A stretch of 64,000 nucleotides of DNA from Govania unica (GTDB taxonomy: Bacteria; Pseudomonadota; Alphaproteobacteria; Sphingomonadales; Govanellaceae). The DNA lies in contig NZ_JANWOI010000002.1 in assembly GCF_027920805.1 (NCBI RefSeq), positions 620,001-684,000 of the forward strand, in the 5' to 3' direction. Each line of letters begins with the position of its first letter. The first letter of the stretch is position 1. The position numbers and the translations under genes are program-made. The notes below the pieces were generated by a model, which was not told where the DNA came from, did not search any database, and was given only the letters and a program-made list of their open reading frames with translations. Below are positions 8,382 through 16,999 of the stretch, piece after piece.

Positions 8382-9407
8382 GTGCGCAAACGCCTCTAAA
8401 ACATTGACGGTATTGACGCCAAGATCTTCCACGGCATAGCCGCCTTCCATGACAAAAAGCGTTGGCAAATCCAGTCGCGCCAAGCGGTCGCCCATTTTCA
8501 GGAAGTCTTCGGATTTCAGTTTGAAATAGGAGATGGGGTCCCCTTCATAAGTATCCACGCCGAGGGATATGACCAGGGCATCCGGTTGATAGCGTTGAAC
8601 GCCCGCGCAGGCGATCTCCAAAGCTTCAAACCATGTCTCGGCACTGGTGCCTGCGGCCAGCGGATAGTTGGCATTGCAGCCTTCGCCAGGGCCACGGCCT
8701 GTTTCATCGCCATAGCCCAGAAAAAAGGGATAACTGGTGGCAGGGTCGCCATGTACCGAGGCGAAATACACATCAGACCGATCATAGAAGATGCTTTGTG
8801 TACCATTGCCATGGTGATAGTCGACGTCGAGAATGGCAACCCGTGCCGCCCCCGCATCGCGAAATCCCTGTGCGGCGATGGCGGCATTGTTGAGGAAACA
8901 ATAGCCACCGTAATAGTCCGAAGAGGCATGATGTCCGGGCGGGCGGCAAAGTGCAAAAGCACTCCGTGCCCCCTTTGTGATGAGGTTTTGCGCGGTGAGT
9001 GCTACGTCCGCAGCGGTTTTGGCTGCCGTCCATGTGCCTGATGTGATTGGGGCCGTGGTGTCAAAAGAAAAATAGGAAACCCTGCCATGAATATTCTGTG
9101 GAATCCGATCCGATCGCATGTCGCGTGCGGGAGTGCAGATCGGCAGAATGTCCGTGGTCTCGCCAATGGCTGTCCAATCGGCCCAGGCCTGTTCCAGAAA
9201 ATCAACATAGGCGGGACGATGCACGCGTTCGATGCGGGTTCTGTCAAAATTTTGCGGGACCAAAATCTCGCCAAGATTTCGTTTTTTGACTTCGGCAAAA
9301 ATCATGTCCGCGCGGGACGGCATCTCAAAACAAGGGACAAGCTTGCCGGCAAATAATTCAGCCTGACCATGGTGCAGATGATGTTTGTCGGAATAGACGG
9401 TTTTCAT
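8370..9407 (-). CDS. aphA: Acetylpolyamine amidohydrolase (class II HDAC fold)
   Basis: A 345-aa zinc deacetylase of the histone-deacetylase superfamily, closely resembling bacterial acetylpolyamine amidohydrolases throughout. Visible active-site residues are CRPPGHHA (His159-His160), DVDYHHGNGT (zinc ligands Asp196 and His198), SLGVDTYEGDP (zinc ligand Asp285) and the transition-state Tyr in VMEGGYAVED. The N-terminus ELFAGKLVPCFEMPSRAD matches the family's extra substrate loop. It would remove acetyl groups from acetylputrescine-type amines, or hydrolyse a related amide. It is the last gene of the minus-strand run, 31 bp after the racemase, and may belong to that operon. Confidence 0.9.
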   Translation of the reverse strand: MKTVYSDKHHLHHGQAELFAGKLVPCFEMPSRADMIFAEVKKRNLGEILVPQNFDRTRIERVHRPAYVDFLEQAWADWTAIGETTDILPICTPARDMRSDRIPQNIHGRVSYFSFDTTAPITSGTWTAAKTAADVALTAQNLITKGARSAFALCRPPGHHASSDYYGGYCFLNNAAIAAQGFRDAGAARVAILDVDYHHGNGTQSIFYDRSDVYFASVHGDPATSYPFFLGYGDETGRGPGEGCNANYPLAAGTSAETWFEALEIACAGVQRYQPDALVISLGVDTYEGDPISYFKLKSEDFLKMGDRLARLDLPTLFVMEGGYAVEDLGVNTVNVLEAFAHKNP

Positions 9408-9438
9408 AAGCTTGCCTCAAGAATTTGCAGCCAAAAAC

Positions 9439-10212
9439 CTATAGCGATGCCGGATTATAAAAATCAGGGAAAACATATCCTTGGATGAATTTGTTTTTAT
9501 GTGGTGTCGGATATGCGCGCTTGCTGTGACATAAGCCTTCGAGTACGAGGGCCGACATTAACCGTATGGTAAGCGGCATGGGATCAATCACGGGCACATG
9601 CAATCCATCTGCGGCGAGCGCATCGGATACGGCTTGCGCGCAGCCGTAAAATCCGGTGCAGTTCAGGACCAACACATCGGCTTGATCCTGGCGCACGGCT
9701 TTTTGTGCTTCGGAAATCAGAGCATTATTGGTGGCGGTCATATCCGTACTGATTTGTTCGGGTTGGATATTGACACTGCGAAACGAGGCGAATTTTTCGG
9801 TCAGGCCATAGATCGCCATGAGATTTTTGACCGAAGTCCGGGCGTCATCGGTCACGTCGAGGATGCCAAAGCGGCTGCCCAAACTGGCGGCAATGTGAAA
9901 ACTTGATTCCGCAGTGCCCACGACCGGGATCGATAGAGCTTCCCGTAAGGCGCGCACTCCCGGATCAGCCATGCAGGCCATCACGACACCATGGAACCCT
10001 TCGGCTTGGGCCTCAAGTCCAACTCGCAGAATATCGGGAATGGCGAGTGCATCATCAATTTCGGATTCGATCGAGGACGGGCCGTTCTTCAGACAGCGCG
10101 CCTCAACTGAAATGTGATTTGGGACATCAAAAGATTTCAGGTATTCGCTCATCTCATCATTGTTGTAGCTGGCGCTTTCGATGATGGGAGCAATGACACA
10201 TATTCTTTTCAT
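9439..10212 (-). CDS. Asp/Glu/hydantoin racemase-family protein (copy 1)
   Basis: A 257-aa protein of the Asp/Glu racemase superfamily, hydantoin-racemase branch. The two catalytic cysteines are in place: Cys80 in VVMACMADPG and Cys185 in VLNCTGFYG. Pro/Gly-rich SIPVVGTAESS between them is typical. Hydantoin racemases epimerise 5-substituted hydantoins so that stereospecific hydrolases can use both forms; a maleate-isomerase-like role is also possible for the fold. ATG at 10212 (AGAAAG upstream) is chosen; an earlier TTG at 10233 would overlap the permease stop. A paralogue lies at 19699-20466. Confidence 0.85.
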   Translation of the reverse strand: MKRICVIAPIIESASYNNDEMSEYLKSFDVPNHISVEARCLKNGPSSIESEIDDALAIPDILRVGLEAQAEGFHGVVMACMADPGVRALREALSIPVVGTAESSFHIAASLGSRFGILDVTDDARTSVKNLMAIYGLTEKFASFRSVNIQPEQISTDMTATNNALISEAQKAVRQDQADVLVLNCTGFYGCAQAVSDALAADGLHVPVIDPMPLTIRLMSALVLEGLCHSKRAYPTPHKNKFIQGYVFPDFYNPASL

Positions 10213-10229
10213 GGCTTTCTTTCTGACGC

Positions 10230-11537
10230 TCAATACCTGCGAACAAGCTGGCTTTCCAGACGGCTGCGGCGCGCATTGAGCATATATTCAAGCGGCATAT
10301 AAAGTATCACCGATGTGATGAGGGCATCGCAAGATGGAATGGTTGTGAGCGTAAAGAAATCAAAAGCGGTTGCCGTCGCCACCGCGACGCCAATGCCCCA
10401 TGCGGTGAACGCCGGAATACTGGTGCCGGGCAGCTTGGAAATCTCGGATACATCTTTCATTTTGTCGGGATAAAGAATGTAAAAGGCCACGTAAATTCCG
10501 GCGACGGGCGGGATTAGAATGCCAAGGAACAGCAGGAACGGAATGAAATGATTGACGATCCCGAGCATGGCGATGGCCATGCCCGCGAGCCCTGCCCCAA
10601 TCATGAGTTTCCATTGCGGGATCCTGATAAAGGTCGCGGCGAGCCCGAGGCCTGCACCATAAAGATTTGAGGCGTTGGCAGTCCAGGTCGATAACACCAA
10701 CACGAGCAAGGCCGGAACGCCAAATCCAAGACCCATGAGTATTTTGAGCAAATCCGACTCACCCGTCACCAGGCTGGGTACTGCTGCCGCAGTCAGGATC
10801 AAGGGGGCGGCAAGCGTGAAGGAAATGAACATCGCGAGAACTGCCTGTCCCTTGCCGGAAATATAACGTGCGACATCGGGCATGGCTGCAACCATGACCA
10901 TATTCCCGCCGGCCGTCGCGGATACGGCAAGACCGAAGGACATTGTACCTTGATGCGTGGCGAGCAACACACCGGGCTCAGCTTTGGTAAAAGAGATGAC
11001 AAGAACAGTGATCAGAATGAAAAGCAGAATCGGCACCGCGACCAATGCCAATTTATCCAGTGCCTTGAAGCCGAAGATTGTGGTGGCAACCATAAGGACG
11101 CTGCCGATGATGATATAAATATTATAGCTGAAGTGAAAGCCGGTCAGATTCCAGATCATCGATTGGCAGGCCTCGGCAAACATGAAAGCATTGACGCCAA
11201 ACCAGCCAAACATTGTCGTTGCCAGCACCATGTTCACAAACTTGCCCCCCACAGGCCCAAACGCGAACTGTGCCAGCATATAGGTTGTCAATCGGGTCTT
11301 GGCGCTGACGATGGCCGTGCAGCTGCCAAGGAATGTGAGCAGAAGACCGGCGATCAGAAATGCCAGTACAGCATCAGGCAGCCCCAATGCCGTACCAATT
11401 TTGACCCCGTTCAGAAATCCCGGCAAGGCAATGCCGCAACCTACAACGACCAGGGCAAGCCGCAAGCCATTGACCGTTTTTCCCTCCGGTACGGGCGTGG
11501 TCGAATAGTCTTCGACAAGGTCATTGAAATTGCTCAC
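10230..11537 (-). CDS. NCS1-family permease (cytosine/hydantoin transporter type)
   Basis: A 435-aa inner-membrane protein with about twelve hydrophobic segments and the NCS1 N-terminal signature (VVVGCGIALPGFLNG). NCS1 proteins are cation symporters for nucleobases, allantoin and hydantoins (CodB and Mhp1 are the studied examples). It lies between the TonB receptor and the racemase on the same strand, 17 bp from the racemase, so it is the likely inner-membrane step for the compound handled by this operon. Specificity for a hydantoin rests on neighbours, not on identified binding residues. Confidence 0.87.
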   Translation of the reverse strand: MSNFNDLVEDYSTTPVPEGKTVNGLRLALVVVGCGIALPGFLNGVKIGTALGLPDAVLAFLIAGLLLTFLGSCTAIVSAKTRLTTYMLAQFAFGPVGGKFVNMVLATTMFGWFGVNAFMFAEACQSMIWNLTGFHFSYNIYIIIGSVLMVATTIFGFKALDKLALVAVPILLFILITVLVISFTKAEPGVLLATHQGTMSFGLAVSATAGGNMVMVAAMPDVARYISGKGQAVLAMFISFTLAAPLILTAAAVPSLVTGESDLLKILMGLGFGVPALLVLVLSTWTANASNLYGAGLGLAATFIRIPQWKLMIGAGLAGMAIAMLGIVNHFIPFLLFLGILIPPVAGIYVAFYILYPDKMKDVSEISKLPGTSIPAFTAWGIGVAVATATAFDFFTLTTIPSCDALITSVILYMPLEYMLNARRSRLESQLVRRY

Positions 11538-11609
11538 ATGTCACCCATGTCACGAGTTAAAGCCGGGAGGGAACCTGAGCCCCTCTTGCGAGAGGCTCAA
11601 GCGGACTGA

Positions 11610-13838
11610 TTACATATTGATCGAGAAGGTTGCGCCAAATTCACGCGGGCGCCCCCAGAAGGCCATGGCGTGAGAGTCGCCAATTGCGATCAGATCCTGA
11701 CCCCAGGTCATGTAATGTTTGTTGGTCAGGTTTTTGCCCCAGAATTTAAGCTGCCACCGGGTATTTTCGGGCTCGACAATAAGATGGGCATCAAAAATAC
11801 CGAAACCGCCCTGTTTCACCCGAGGGGAATTTCCAGTATCCGCGAAATACGCACTGCGGTAGCTGTAGTTGCCGCCGATCATGACGGAGCCAAAGCTGTC
11901 GAGCGGCAAGGTCAGATCGCCACCGGCGATCACGGTCCAATGAGAGAACATGGGCAGGCGGGATTTTTTGCTCACCGTCGGGAACGGACTTGGATAAATG
12001 CTTGTCCATTTTTCATCGGCATAGCCAAGATTGGCATAGACGTTCAACATTTCAATGGGACGTGCCAGAAGCTCAGCTTCAAACCCTTTTATGTTCAGAT
12101 TTCCAGCGTTGGTCGTCGGAAAATAAAGATTCCCGAATGCATCGGTCGCACCGGATACAAGCTGGATGCCTTTATAATGGGTCAAGAATGCGGCGGCGTT
12201 CGCTCGCAAGCGATTATCGAACCACTGAGTTTTGAATCCCCCTTCCCAGGCAATAACTTTCTCGGGATCATAGGGTTGAAACTTTCCGGCATCGAACTGA
12301 CGGTCGACACGTCCATTGAAACTGCCGCTTTTGAAGCCGCCGGTATAGGTTGCATATAACAGAGCTTCTTCCGTAGCCTGGTATTCGATGCCAAGACGAG
12401 GATTGACCGCAGACCAGTGGTGACCGCCGCTATTGTTAAAGGCGCTGAGAGTCCCGAGGCCAATGGGTGAAATAATATCGGTGCTCTTTTTTTCATAGGT
12501 CCAGCGCAGACCGGCCGTTAGGCTCAGCTCCGGGGTGATCTTATAACTGCCTTGACCGTAAGCGGCGAAGTTATTCGTTTTGAGTTCCGTGTGGCTGAGC
12601 GGACCATCTCCATAGGGAGCGACCAGCCAGAAGACGTAGAAATTATTCTGAATGGATTCCTCGTTGTGCTCATTGAAATAATAAGCACCCAAGACCCATT
12701 TTAGTTTTTCTGACTGGTGGGAAAGCTGGAATTCCTGGCTGAACTGATGTTGCTTGTCTTGAACCAACTGGTCATTATAAACTACCGGCTGTCCATCAAA
12801 ATCGGTAGCTGTATCGGCGTCAAGCTTGCGATAGGCCGTGATCGATTTCAGAGTGACGGGACCAAAGTCCTTATTGACCGTCAGTGATGTTCCAAAAATA
12901 TTGAGCTTGTCTGTCGGGCGTACTCCCGAGGTGCTGTATTTCCAGGGCTCCGCGGCGGGAGGGTAATTTGCGATATCAAGACCAGTCAGCTCTAGGAACA
13001 GCTCGCGCCCTCCGCCGACGGTTGCAACTTCGGTCAGACCTTGTGCGGCAATATGAGCGCGACGTTTTGTAACGTCCGCGGCGAGGATGATATCAAAATC
13101 GGCCGCAGGCGCGTATCGTATCTGGATGCCGCCGCTGATGGTATTGTCATCGCCGAGCTTGATGCCGTCGATCAGACGAGTTTGAAAGCCGTCATTATGG
13201 CGGGCCGAGCCAGTGATTTTCACAAACAGTTGATCGGTGATCGGCACATTGGCCATGAATCGACCATCGGTGCGGCCGAGATTGCCGACGGTGATTTCCG
13301 CCATGACCTTCAGATTTTCATCCGGCTTTTTGGTGATGATGTTGATGGCGCCGCCGATGGTGTTCTTACCGAACAGCGTGCCTTGCGGACCTTTCAACAC
13401 TTCGATCTGTGCAATGTCTGCAGTATCAAGCGCCCCGCCCACAGTGCGGGCCATGTAAACACCGTCAACAAAAACGCCCACCCCGGGATCGGACGTTGCC
13501 ACAAAATCCAGCTGGCCGATGCCGCGAATGAAGAAGTTGGCACCAGCCGAGCTGCCGGAGAAACCCTGACTGAACTGAACGTTCGGCGCCAGACGCTCGA
13601 CCTCACCGATGTTCGTGATGCTCAATGTATCGATCATTTTTTCCGAAACAACGGTCACGGAAACGGGCGTGCGCTGCAGATTTTCGGACAGCTTTCGTGC
13701 GGTGACCGTGATTTCTTCGAGCATCGCGCCGCTTGCTGCCGGGGTTTCGGCGGCTGTTGCCACATAGGGGCACAGACCGTAAACCATGGCGACCGTGCCG
13801 AGGAGATGTTTTATTGTCTGTGTCATGGAACGTTTCAT
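11610..13838 (-). CDS. TonB-dependent outer-membrane receptor (hydantoin-type operon)
   Basis: A 742-aa receptor: signal peptide MKRSMTQTIKHLLGTVAMVYG onward, TonB box LEEITVTAR, plug domain (RTPVSVTVVSEKMI, KGPQGTLFGKNTIGGAINI) and a beta-barrel ending FSINM. TonB receptors pull scarce or bulky solutes across the outer membrane using proton-motive force. Start at ATG 13838 is fixed by a strong GGAGG five bases ahead, although the frame continues upstream. Its place inside a hydantoinase/permease operon suggests a small heterocyclic or conjugated nitrogen compound as substrate rather than a siderophore; that is inference. Confidence 0.92.
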   Translation of the reverse strand: MKRSMTQTIKHLLGTVAMVYGLCPYVATAAETPAASGAMLEEITVTARKLSENLQRTPVSVTVVSEKMIDTLSITNIGEVERLAPNVQFSQGFSGSSAGANFFIRGIGQLDFVATSDPGVGVFVDGVYMARTVGGALDTADIAQIEVLKGPQGTLFGKNTIGGAINIITKKPDENLKVMAEITVGNLGRTDGRFMANVPITDQLFVKITGSARHNDGFQTRLIDGIKLGDDNTISGGIQIRYAPAADFDIILAADVTKRRAHIAAQGLTEVATVGGGRELFLELTGLDIANYPPAAEPWKYSTSGVRPTDKLNIFGTSLTVNKDFGPVTLKSITAYRKLDADTATDFDGQPVVYNDQLVQDKQHQFSQEFQLSHQSEKLKWVLGAYYFNEHNEESIQNNFYVFWLVAPYGDGPLSHTELKTNNFAAYGQGSYKITPELSLTAGLRWTYEKKSTDIISPIGLGTLSAFNNSGGHHWSAVNPRLGIEYQATEEALLYATYTGGFKSGSFNGRVDRQFDAGKFQPYDPEKVIAWEGGFKTQWFDNRLRANAAAFLTHYKGIQLVSGATDAFGNLYFPTTNAGNLNIKGFEAELLARPIEMLNVYANLGYADEKWTSIYPSPFPTVSKKSRLPMFSHWTVIAGGDLTLPLDSFGSVMIGGNYSYRSAYFADTGNSPRVKQGGFGIFDAHLIVEPENTRWQLKFWGKNLTNKHYMTWGQDLIAIGDSHAMAFWGRPREFGATFSINM

Positions 13839-13865
13839 TGTAACCTCCAACTTGCTATTTTTTAA

Positions 13866-13889
13866 AAAGCTCGTAGCCACCAGAGCTTT
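13866..13889 (-). terminator. Weak intercistronic hairpin before the TonB receptor
   Basis: AAAGCTC (13883-13889) pairs with GAGCTTT (13866-13872), read on the minus strand, with a T run (five in all) just after. It sits between DUF917 and the TonB receptor and could act as a partial terminator setting different expression levels. Confidence 0.35.
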
Positions 13890-13921
13890 GATGGCGAAGA
13901 GCATTTTTTGGATTTAATTTC

Positions 13922-15082
13922 TCAGATCCAGTTGTTTAATTGTTCGATTGGGCAATAAATTTCTGGAAATCCAAAGGCCAAGGGCCCGAGAATTGCCAGA
14001 GCTTCCGGAGTTCGCAGAATGGGTGGAACGCTTGTGCCCACCAGTTTGACGCGTTGGCCGTATTTCAATTTTTCCGTGGTGATCGTGTCCGCGGTTTCCC
14101 GATCAAGGACGGAGATGATGTCCGGCACGGTTGCCAGAAGTTGGCCGCCCTTATAAGCTTTCAAATTCTCATTCTGGAATTCGACCTTTACGGTCTCGCC
14201 GCTGTCGCCAAAGGCTTCGATAGTCAGCGATCCGATTGAGAACCCCCCGACTGTGTTGCGCTGCAAGTCGACAATGCGGCCATCAAACAGAATGCCGGCA
14301 TGATTGTAATAGCCGGTCGACCGCAGGCAGGAAAACAGCGCTTCGAACGGGTCCCGTTGCGACGCCTTGGCTTCCCGGATCGCTCGTCCGATATTGACGG
14401 CCAGCGACACCGTACCGCGAACGGCATATTGTTTGATCTCATATCCGGAGGCGGCAAAATCAAACACATGACAGGCCCCTCCCATCATAACGGCGATCTG
14501 GCGACCGATGCGCTCCCCTTCGGCGGCATTGACTGCTTCCATGGCTAGACAATTGCCGTTTGAATCCGAAAAGACCACGGGGTTGGGAGATAGCCCATAA
14601 ATATTATAAGTCACCATCTGAGCTTCGGGAAAGGCGCGCCCCATGCCGTCGCCGTCGACCACTGGCAAGCCCTCAGCCGCAGCGAGAACCATGGCGGCGA
14701 GGCCATTGCTGCCGCCAATTTCACTGGCAATCAGCGCGTCGACCTTGCGACCTTTCAGATGTTCCAGCATGCGCAGACCTGCCACGGGTTCGCGACCATT
14801 TGGCAGTTTTTCTTCCCCTACCGTGGGTGCTCCCATCCAACCACAGGGCGCGACCAAAGCGTCATGGGGAAGATCGGCCATATTGATAAGACGGATCTGG
14901 CCGCTCTTTTGCAGAATATCCAGAAGTTGCAACACAACAGCATGAGGATCGCCGCCGCCGCCAGATCCCAGAAACGCCGTCCCTCTTGCAAGATCGCGTA
15001 TATCCTGTTCGACCAAAAGAACACCCGTGTCCATCGTCGCTATCTTGCTCCCGCTTATATTCTGGTGCCTGATCATGATCAT
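13922..15082 (-). CDS. DUF917-family protein (hydantoinase partner)
   Basis: A 386-aa protein of the DUF917 family, recognised by LARGTAFLGSGGGGDPH near the N-terminus, APCGWMGAPTVGEEK, and DALIASEIGGSNGLA. Proteins of this family are found next to, or fused with, HyuA-type hydantoinases; an S-methylthiohydantoin desulfurase assignment has been proposed for part of the group. ATG at 15082 overlaps the hyuA stop as ATGA, so the two are translationally coupled and probably form one enzyme complex. No HyuB follows, so DUF917 may supply the second half of the enzyme. Confidence 0.85.
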   Translation of the reverse strand: MIMIRHQNISGSKIATMDTGVLLVEQDIRDLARGTAFLGSGGGGDPHAVVLQLLDILQKSGQIRLINMADLPHDALVAPCGWMGAPTVGEEKLPNGREPVAGLRMLEHLKGRKVDALIASEIGGSNGLAAMVLAAAEGLPVVDGDGMGRAFPEAQMVTYNIYGLSPNPVVFSDSNGNCLAMEAVNAAEGERIGRQIAVMMGGACHVFDFAASGYEIKQYAVRGTVSLAVNIGRAIREAKASQRDPFEALFSCLRSTGYYNHAGILFDGRIVDLQRNTVGGFSIGSLTIEAFGDSGETVKVEFQNENLKAYKGGQLLATVPDIISVLDRETADTITTEKLKYGQRVKLVGTSVPPILRTPEALAILGPLAFGFPEIYCPIEQLNNWI

Positions 15083-16656
15083 GAAAAGGCCAGGTCGCCG
15101 GTCGCTTTCGCCCGCACCCGAACTGTTTGTCCGGGAAGATAGGACATGGCGACCTCGTCGATTTCGATCACTTTGGCGGTTGCTTCTATTCCACCGGCTT
15201 CAACCACCCTGCGGATGGCTTCGCCTTTGGCAAGCGCCAGGGCCTGATCACGGCCAAGGCTGTCATAGGAAAACAACTTGTCGACTTCGGCGCCGACCTG
15301 CGCGATGGCGGCTCCGATGGCATTGGCCACAGAGGCCAAGGCAGGACGTATGATCTCGGATGCTCCGCGAAGCTTGCGGTTGACAATAATATTGCCGCCG
15401 CCAACCAGAATGACGGGCACGTCCGCCGGGCTGGTCTTGACACGGTCCAGCGCGTCTTCAAGCATGAGATGGATCTGTTCGTTCAACTGATCGCATACGC
15501 TTTCCGATAACCGCGGCGCCTTGTTGCTGTCGCCGATACTCGCCTGCCCTCTCGCCACGGCAAGATCGGTGACGGTCAGGGTTTCACCGCCGAAGACAAA
15601 GGCATCTTTGGTCAGCCGATAGCCCACGGAATCTGGCCCGATGGCAATATCGCCGATCTGGTCGGCAGGACCTGTAAAGTTGGCAGGGTTGAGATGAATG
15701 CGTGTACCGCCGCCAAGACCGATAGCCAGAATATCCGGCATACGAAAATTGGTCCGAACTCCACCGATGTCTGCTTCGACCGATGACTCACGAGGAAATC
15801 CCCCCTGCAATACGCCGACGTCCGAGGTCGTGCCGCCAATATCGATGACCACCGCATCGGCAAGGCCGGATAGATAAGCTGCGCCGCGCATGCTGTTGGT
15901 GGGGCCGGATGCAATGGTCAGGACCGGATAGCGCGCAACATAGCTGGCACTCATCAAAGTGCCGTCATTCTGGCTGATATAAAACGGGGCTTCGATGTTG
16001 AGGCGGCGAATGGCTTGTTCGAGCGACTGCACCACATGCAAGGAAAGCTGGCTGAGCGCCGCGTTCATGATGGCGGCATTTTCACGCTCCAGAAAACCAA
16101 GTCGGCCGATATCTTTGGAAAGACTGATGCTGATGCCGGGATTTTCGCGGGCCACAATCTCGGCCGCATGATTTTCCATATGATCGTTGACCGGGGCGAA
16201 GACACTGGAGATGGCTACTGCCTTTAAGTCGCGAGCGCGGATTTCACGGGCTGCTTGCGTCACCGCCGTTTTATCGAAAGGCGCAATTTCCCGGCCATCG
16301 AATTCATAACCGCCGGGCACAAGAAAACTATGCTCGCCAACCGCGCGCCGCAAGGACTGGGGCCAACCGATTTTGGGTTTCAACGCCTCGCCCGATGGGC
16401 TCGCCAAACGAATGACGCCGACTTCAAGTAGCCCACGACATTCCACCAGTGCATTGGTGAAATGGGTCGTGCCGATCATAACCGATTGAATGCGGCTGGT
16501 CGGGACGCCGGACTCCGCGATCAAGGAGCGTAGAACAGCTTCAATGCCCTCACCGACGTCCATAGTGGTTGGTGCCTTGACCCAGGCCACGACGTCAGAC
16601 CCGTTCATCAGAACGGCATCTGTATTCGTTCCACCGACATCGATACCAACCCGCAT
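15079..16656 (-). CDS. hyuA: Hydantoinase/oxoprolinase A-type subunit
   Basis: A 525-aa ASKHA-fold ATPase of the HyuA/oxoprolinase family. Motifs: GIDVGGTNTD at residues 4-13 (phosphate-1 loop), VVIDIGGTTSDVGVL in the middle, GLGGGTRIH. Family members open five-membered cyclic amides (hydantoins, 5-oxoproline, N-methylhydantoin) with ATP. It is shorter than the ~700-aa HyuA of classical HyuAB and lacks a HyuB partner; DUF917 follows with a 4-bp overlap. ATG at 16656 has GGGAG at a good distance; the frame extends 11 codons further without a better signal. First gene of the operon. Confidence 0.88.
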   Translation of the reverse strand: MRVGIDVGGTNTDAVLMNGSDVVAWVKAPTTMDVGEGIEAVLRSLIAESGVPTSRIQSVMIGTTHFTNALVECRGLLEVGVIRLASPSGEALKPKIGWPQSLRRAVGEHSFLVPGGYEFDGREIAPFDKTAVTQAAREIRARDLKAVAISSVFAPVNDHMENHAAEIVARENPGISISLSKDIGRLGFLERENAAIMNAALSQLSLHVVQSLEQAIRRLNIEAPFYISQNDGTLMSASYVARYPVLTIASGPTNSMRGAAYLSGLADAVVIDIGGTTSDVGVLQGGFPRESSVEADIGGVRTNFRMPDILAIGLGGGTRIHLNPANFTGPADQIGDIAIGPDSVGYRLTKDAFVFGGETLTVTDLAVARGQASIGDSNKAPRLSESVCDQLNEQIHLMLEDALDRVKTSPADVPVILVGGGNIIVNRKLRGASEIIRPALASVANAIGAAIAQVGAEVDKLFSYDSLGRDQALALAKGEAIRRVVEAGGIEATAKVIEIDEVAMSYLPGQTVRVRAKATGDLAFS

Positions 16657-16795
16657 TCCCCGCTCCCAGTCCGATGCTCTTGTGAGCAATTTTCCTTAAC
16701 CACCTGATAAAGCTATCCCAAGGAGGACAGTTTTCTAACTGTGGAAATAGGATAAACGGAGATATTACGGGCCAGAATTACAGGGCGCAGGGCAA

Positions 16796-16824
16796 TGTAT
16801 AATTGTCTTTTTCAGGGTGTCGGG
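16796..16824 (-). promoter_or_regulatory. Candidate activator-dependent promoter of the hyuA operon
   Basis: On the minus strand, TATACA (16796-16801) is a plausible -10. At 17-bp spacing the -35 would be the poor match CCCGAC (16819-16824), which overlaps the first of the 21-bp repeats. A good -10 with a poor -35 covered by a regulator site is typical of activator-dependent promoters. The leader would be about 130 nt. Confidence 0.4.
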
Positions 16825-16892
16825 TAGGTGCTTTTTTTAAGTGGGTAGTTCAAATAAAAAAATGGGCAGTTTGAGAAATTCATCGGGTAAAC
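16821..16892. repeat. Four direct repeats with 21-bp period (regulator binding array)
   Basis: Cores CGGGTAGGT (16821), TGGGTAGTT (16842), TGGGCAGTT (16863) and CGGGTAAAC (16884) start exactly 21 bp apart, two helical turns, separated by A/T-rich spacers in the first three units. The array stands 165-236 bp upstream of hyuA in a 343-bp gene-free region (16657-16999); apart from the promoter and terminator listed, I see nothing else there. Direct asymmetric repeats on one helix face suit a MalT-type activator, and such a regulator is encoded at 5606-8332. The link is inferred. Confidence 0.6.
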
Positions 16893-16942
16893 AGGCCGTG
16901 CTGAAAATCCCTGTCCCTTTGAGCGTCGTCTTCGCCATATAA

Positions 16943-16981
16943 TAAAAAGTGACGGCCAGCACCTTGGTACTGACCGTCACT
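16943..16981 (-). terminator. Rho-independent terminator of the acylase pseudogene
   Basis: Twelve-base arms 16948-16959 and 16970-16981 pair with one G-T or mismatch position. On the minus strand the stem is followed by TTTTTATTAT-like sequence. It lies 18 bp past the acylase stop at 17000. Confidence 0.75.
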
Positions 16982-16999
16982 AGGATCTAAAGGCCGATG

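Noticed and set aside
11576-11599. Hairpin between the TonB receptor and the NCS1 permease as terminator
   Set aside because: An imperfect stem with no T tract on either strand; the genes are probably co-transcribed.
13041-13865. 274-codon plus-strand frame over the TonB receptor
   Set aside because: Shadow of the receptor gene.
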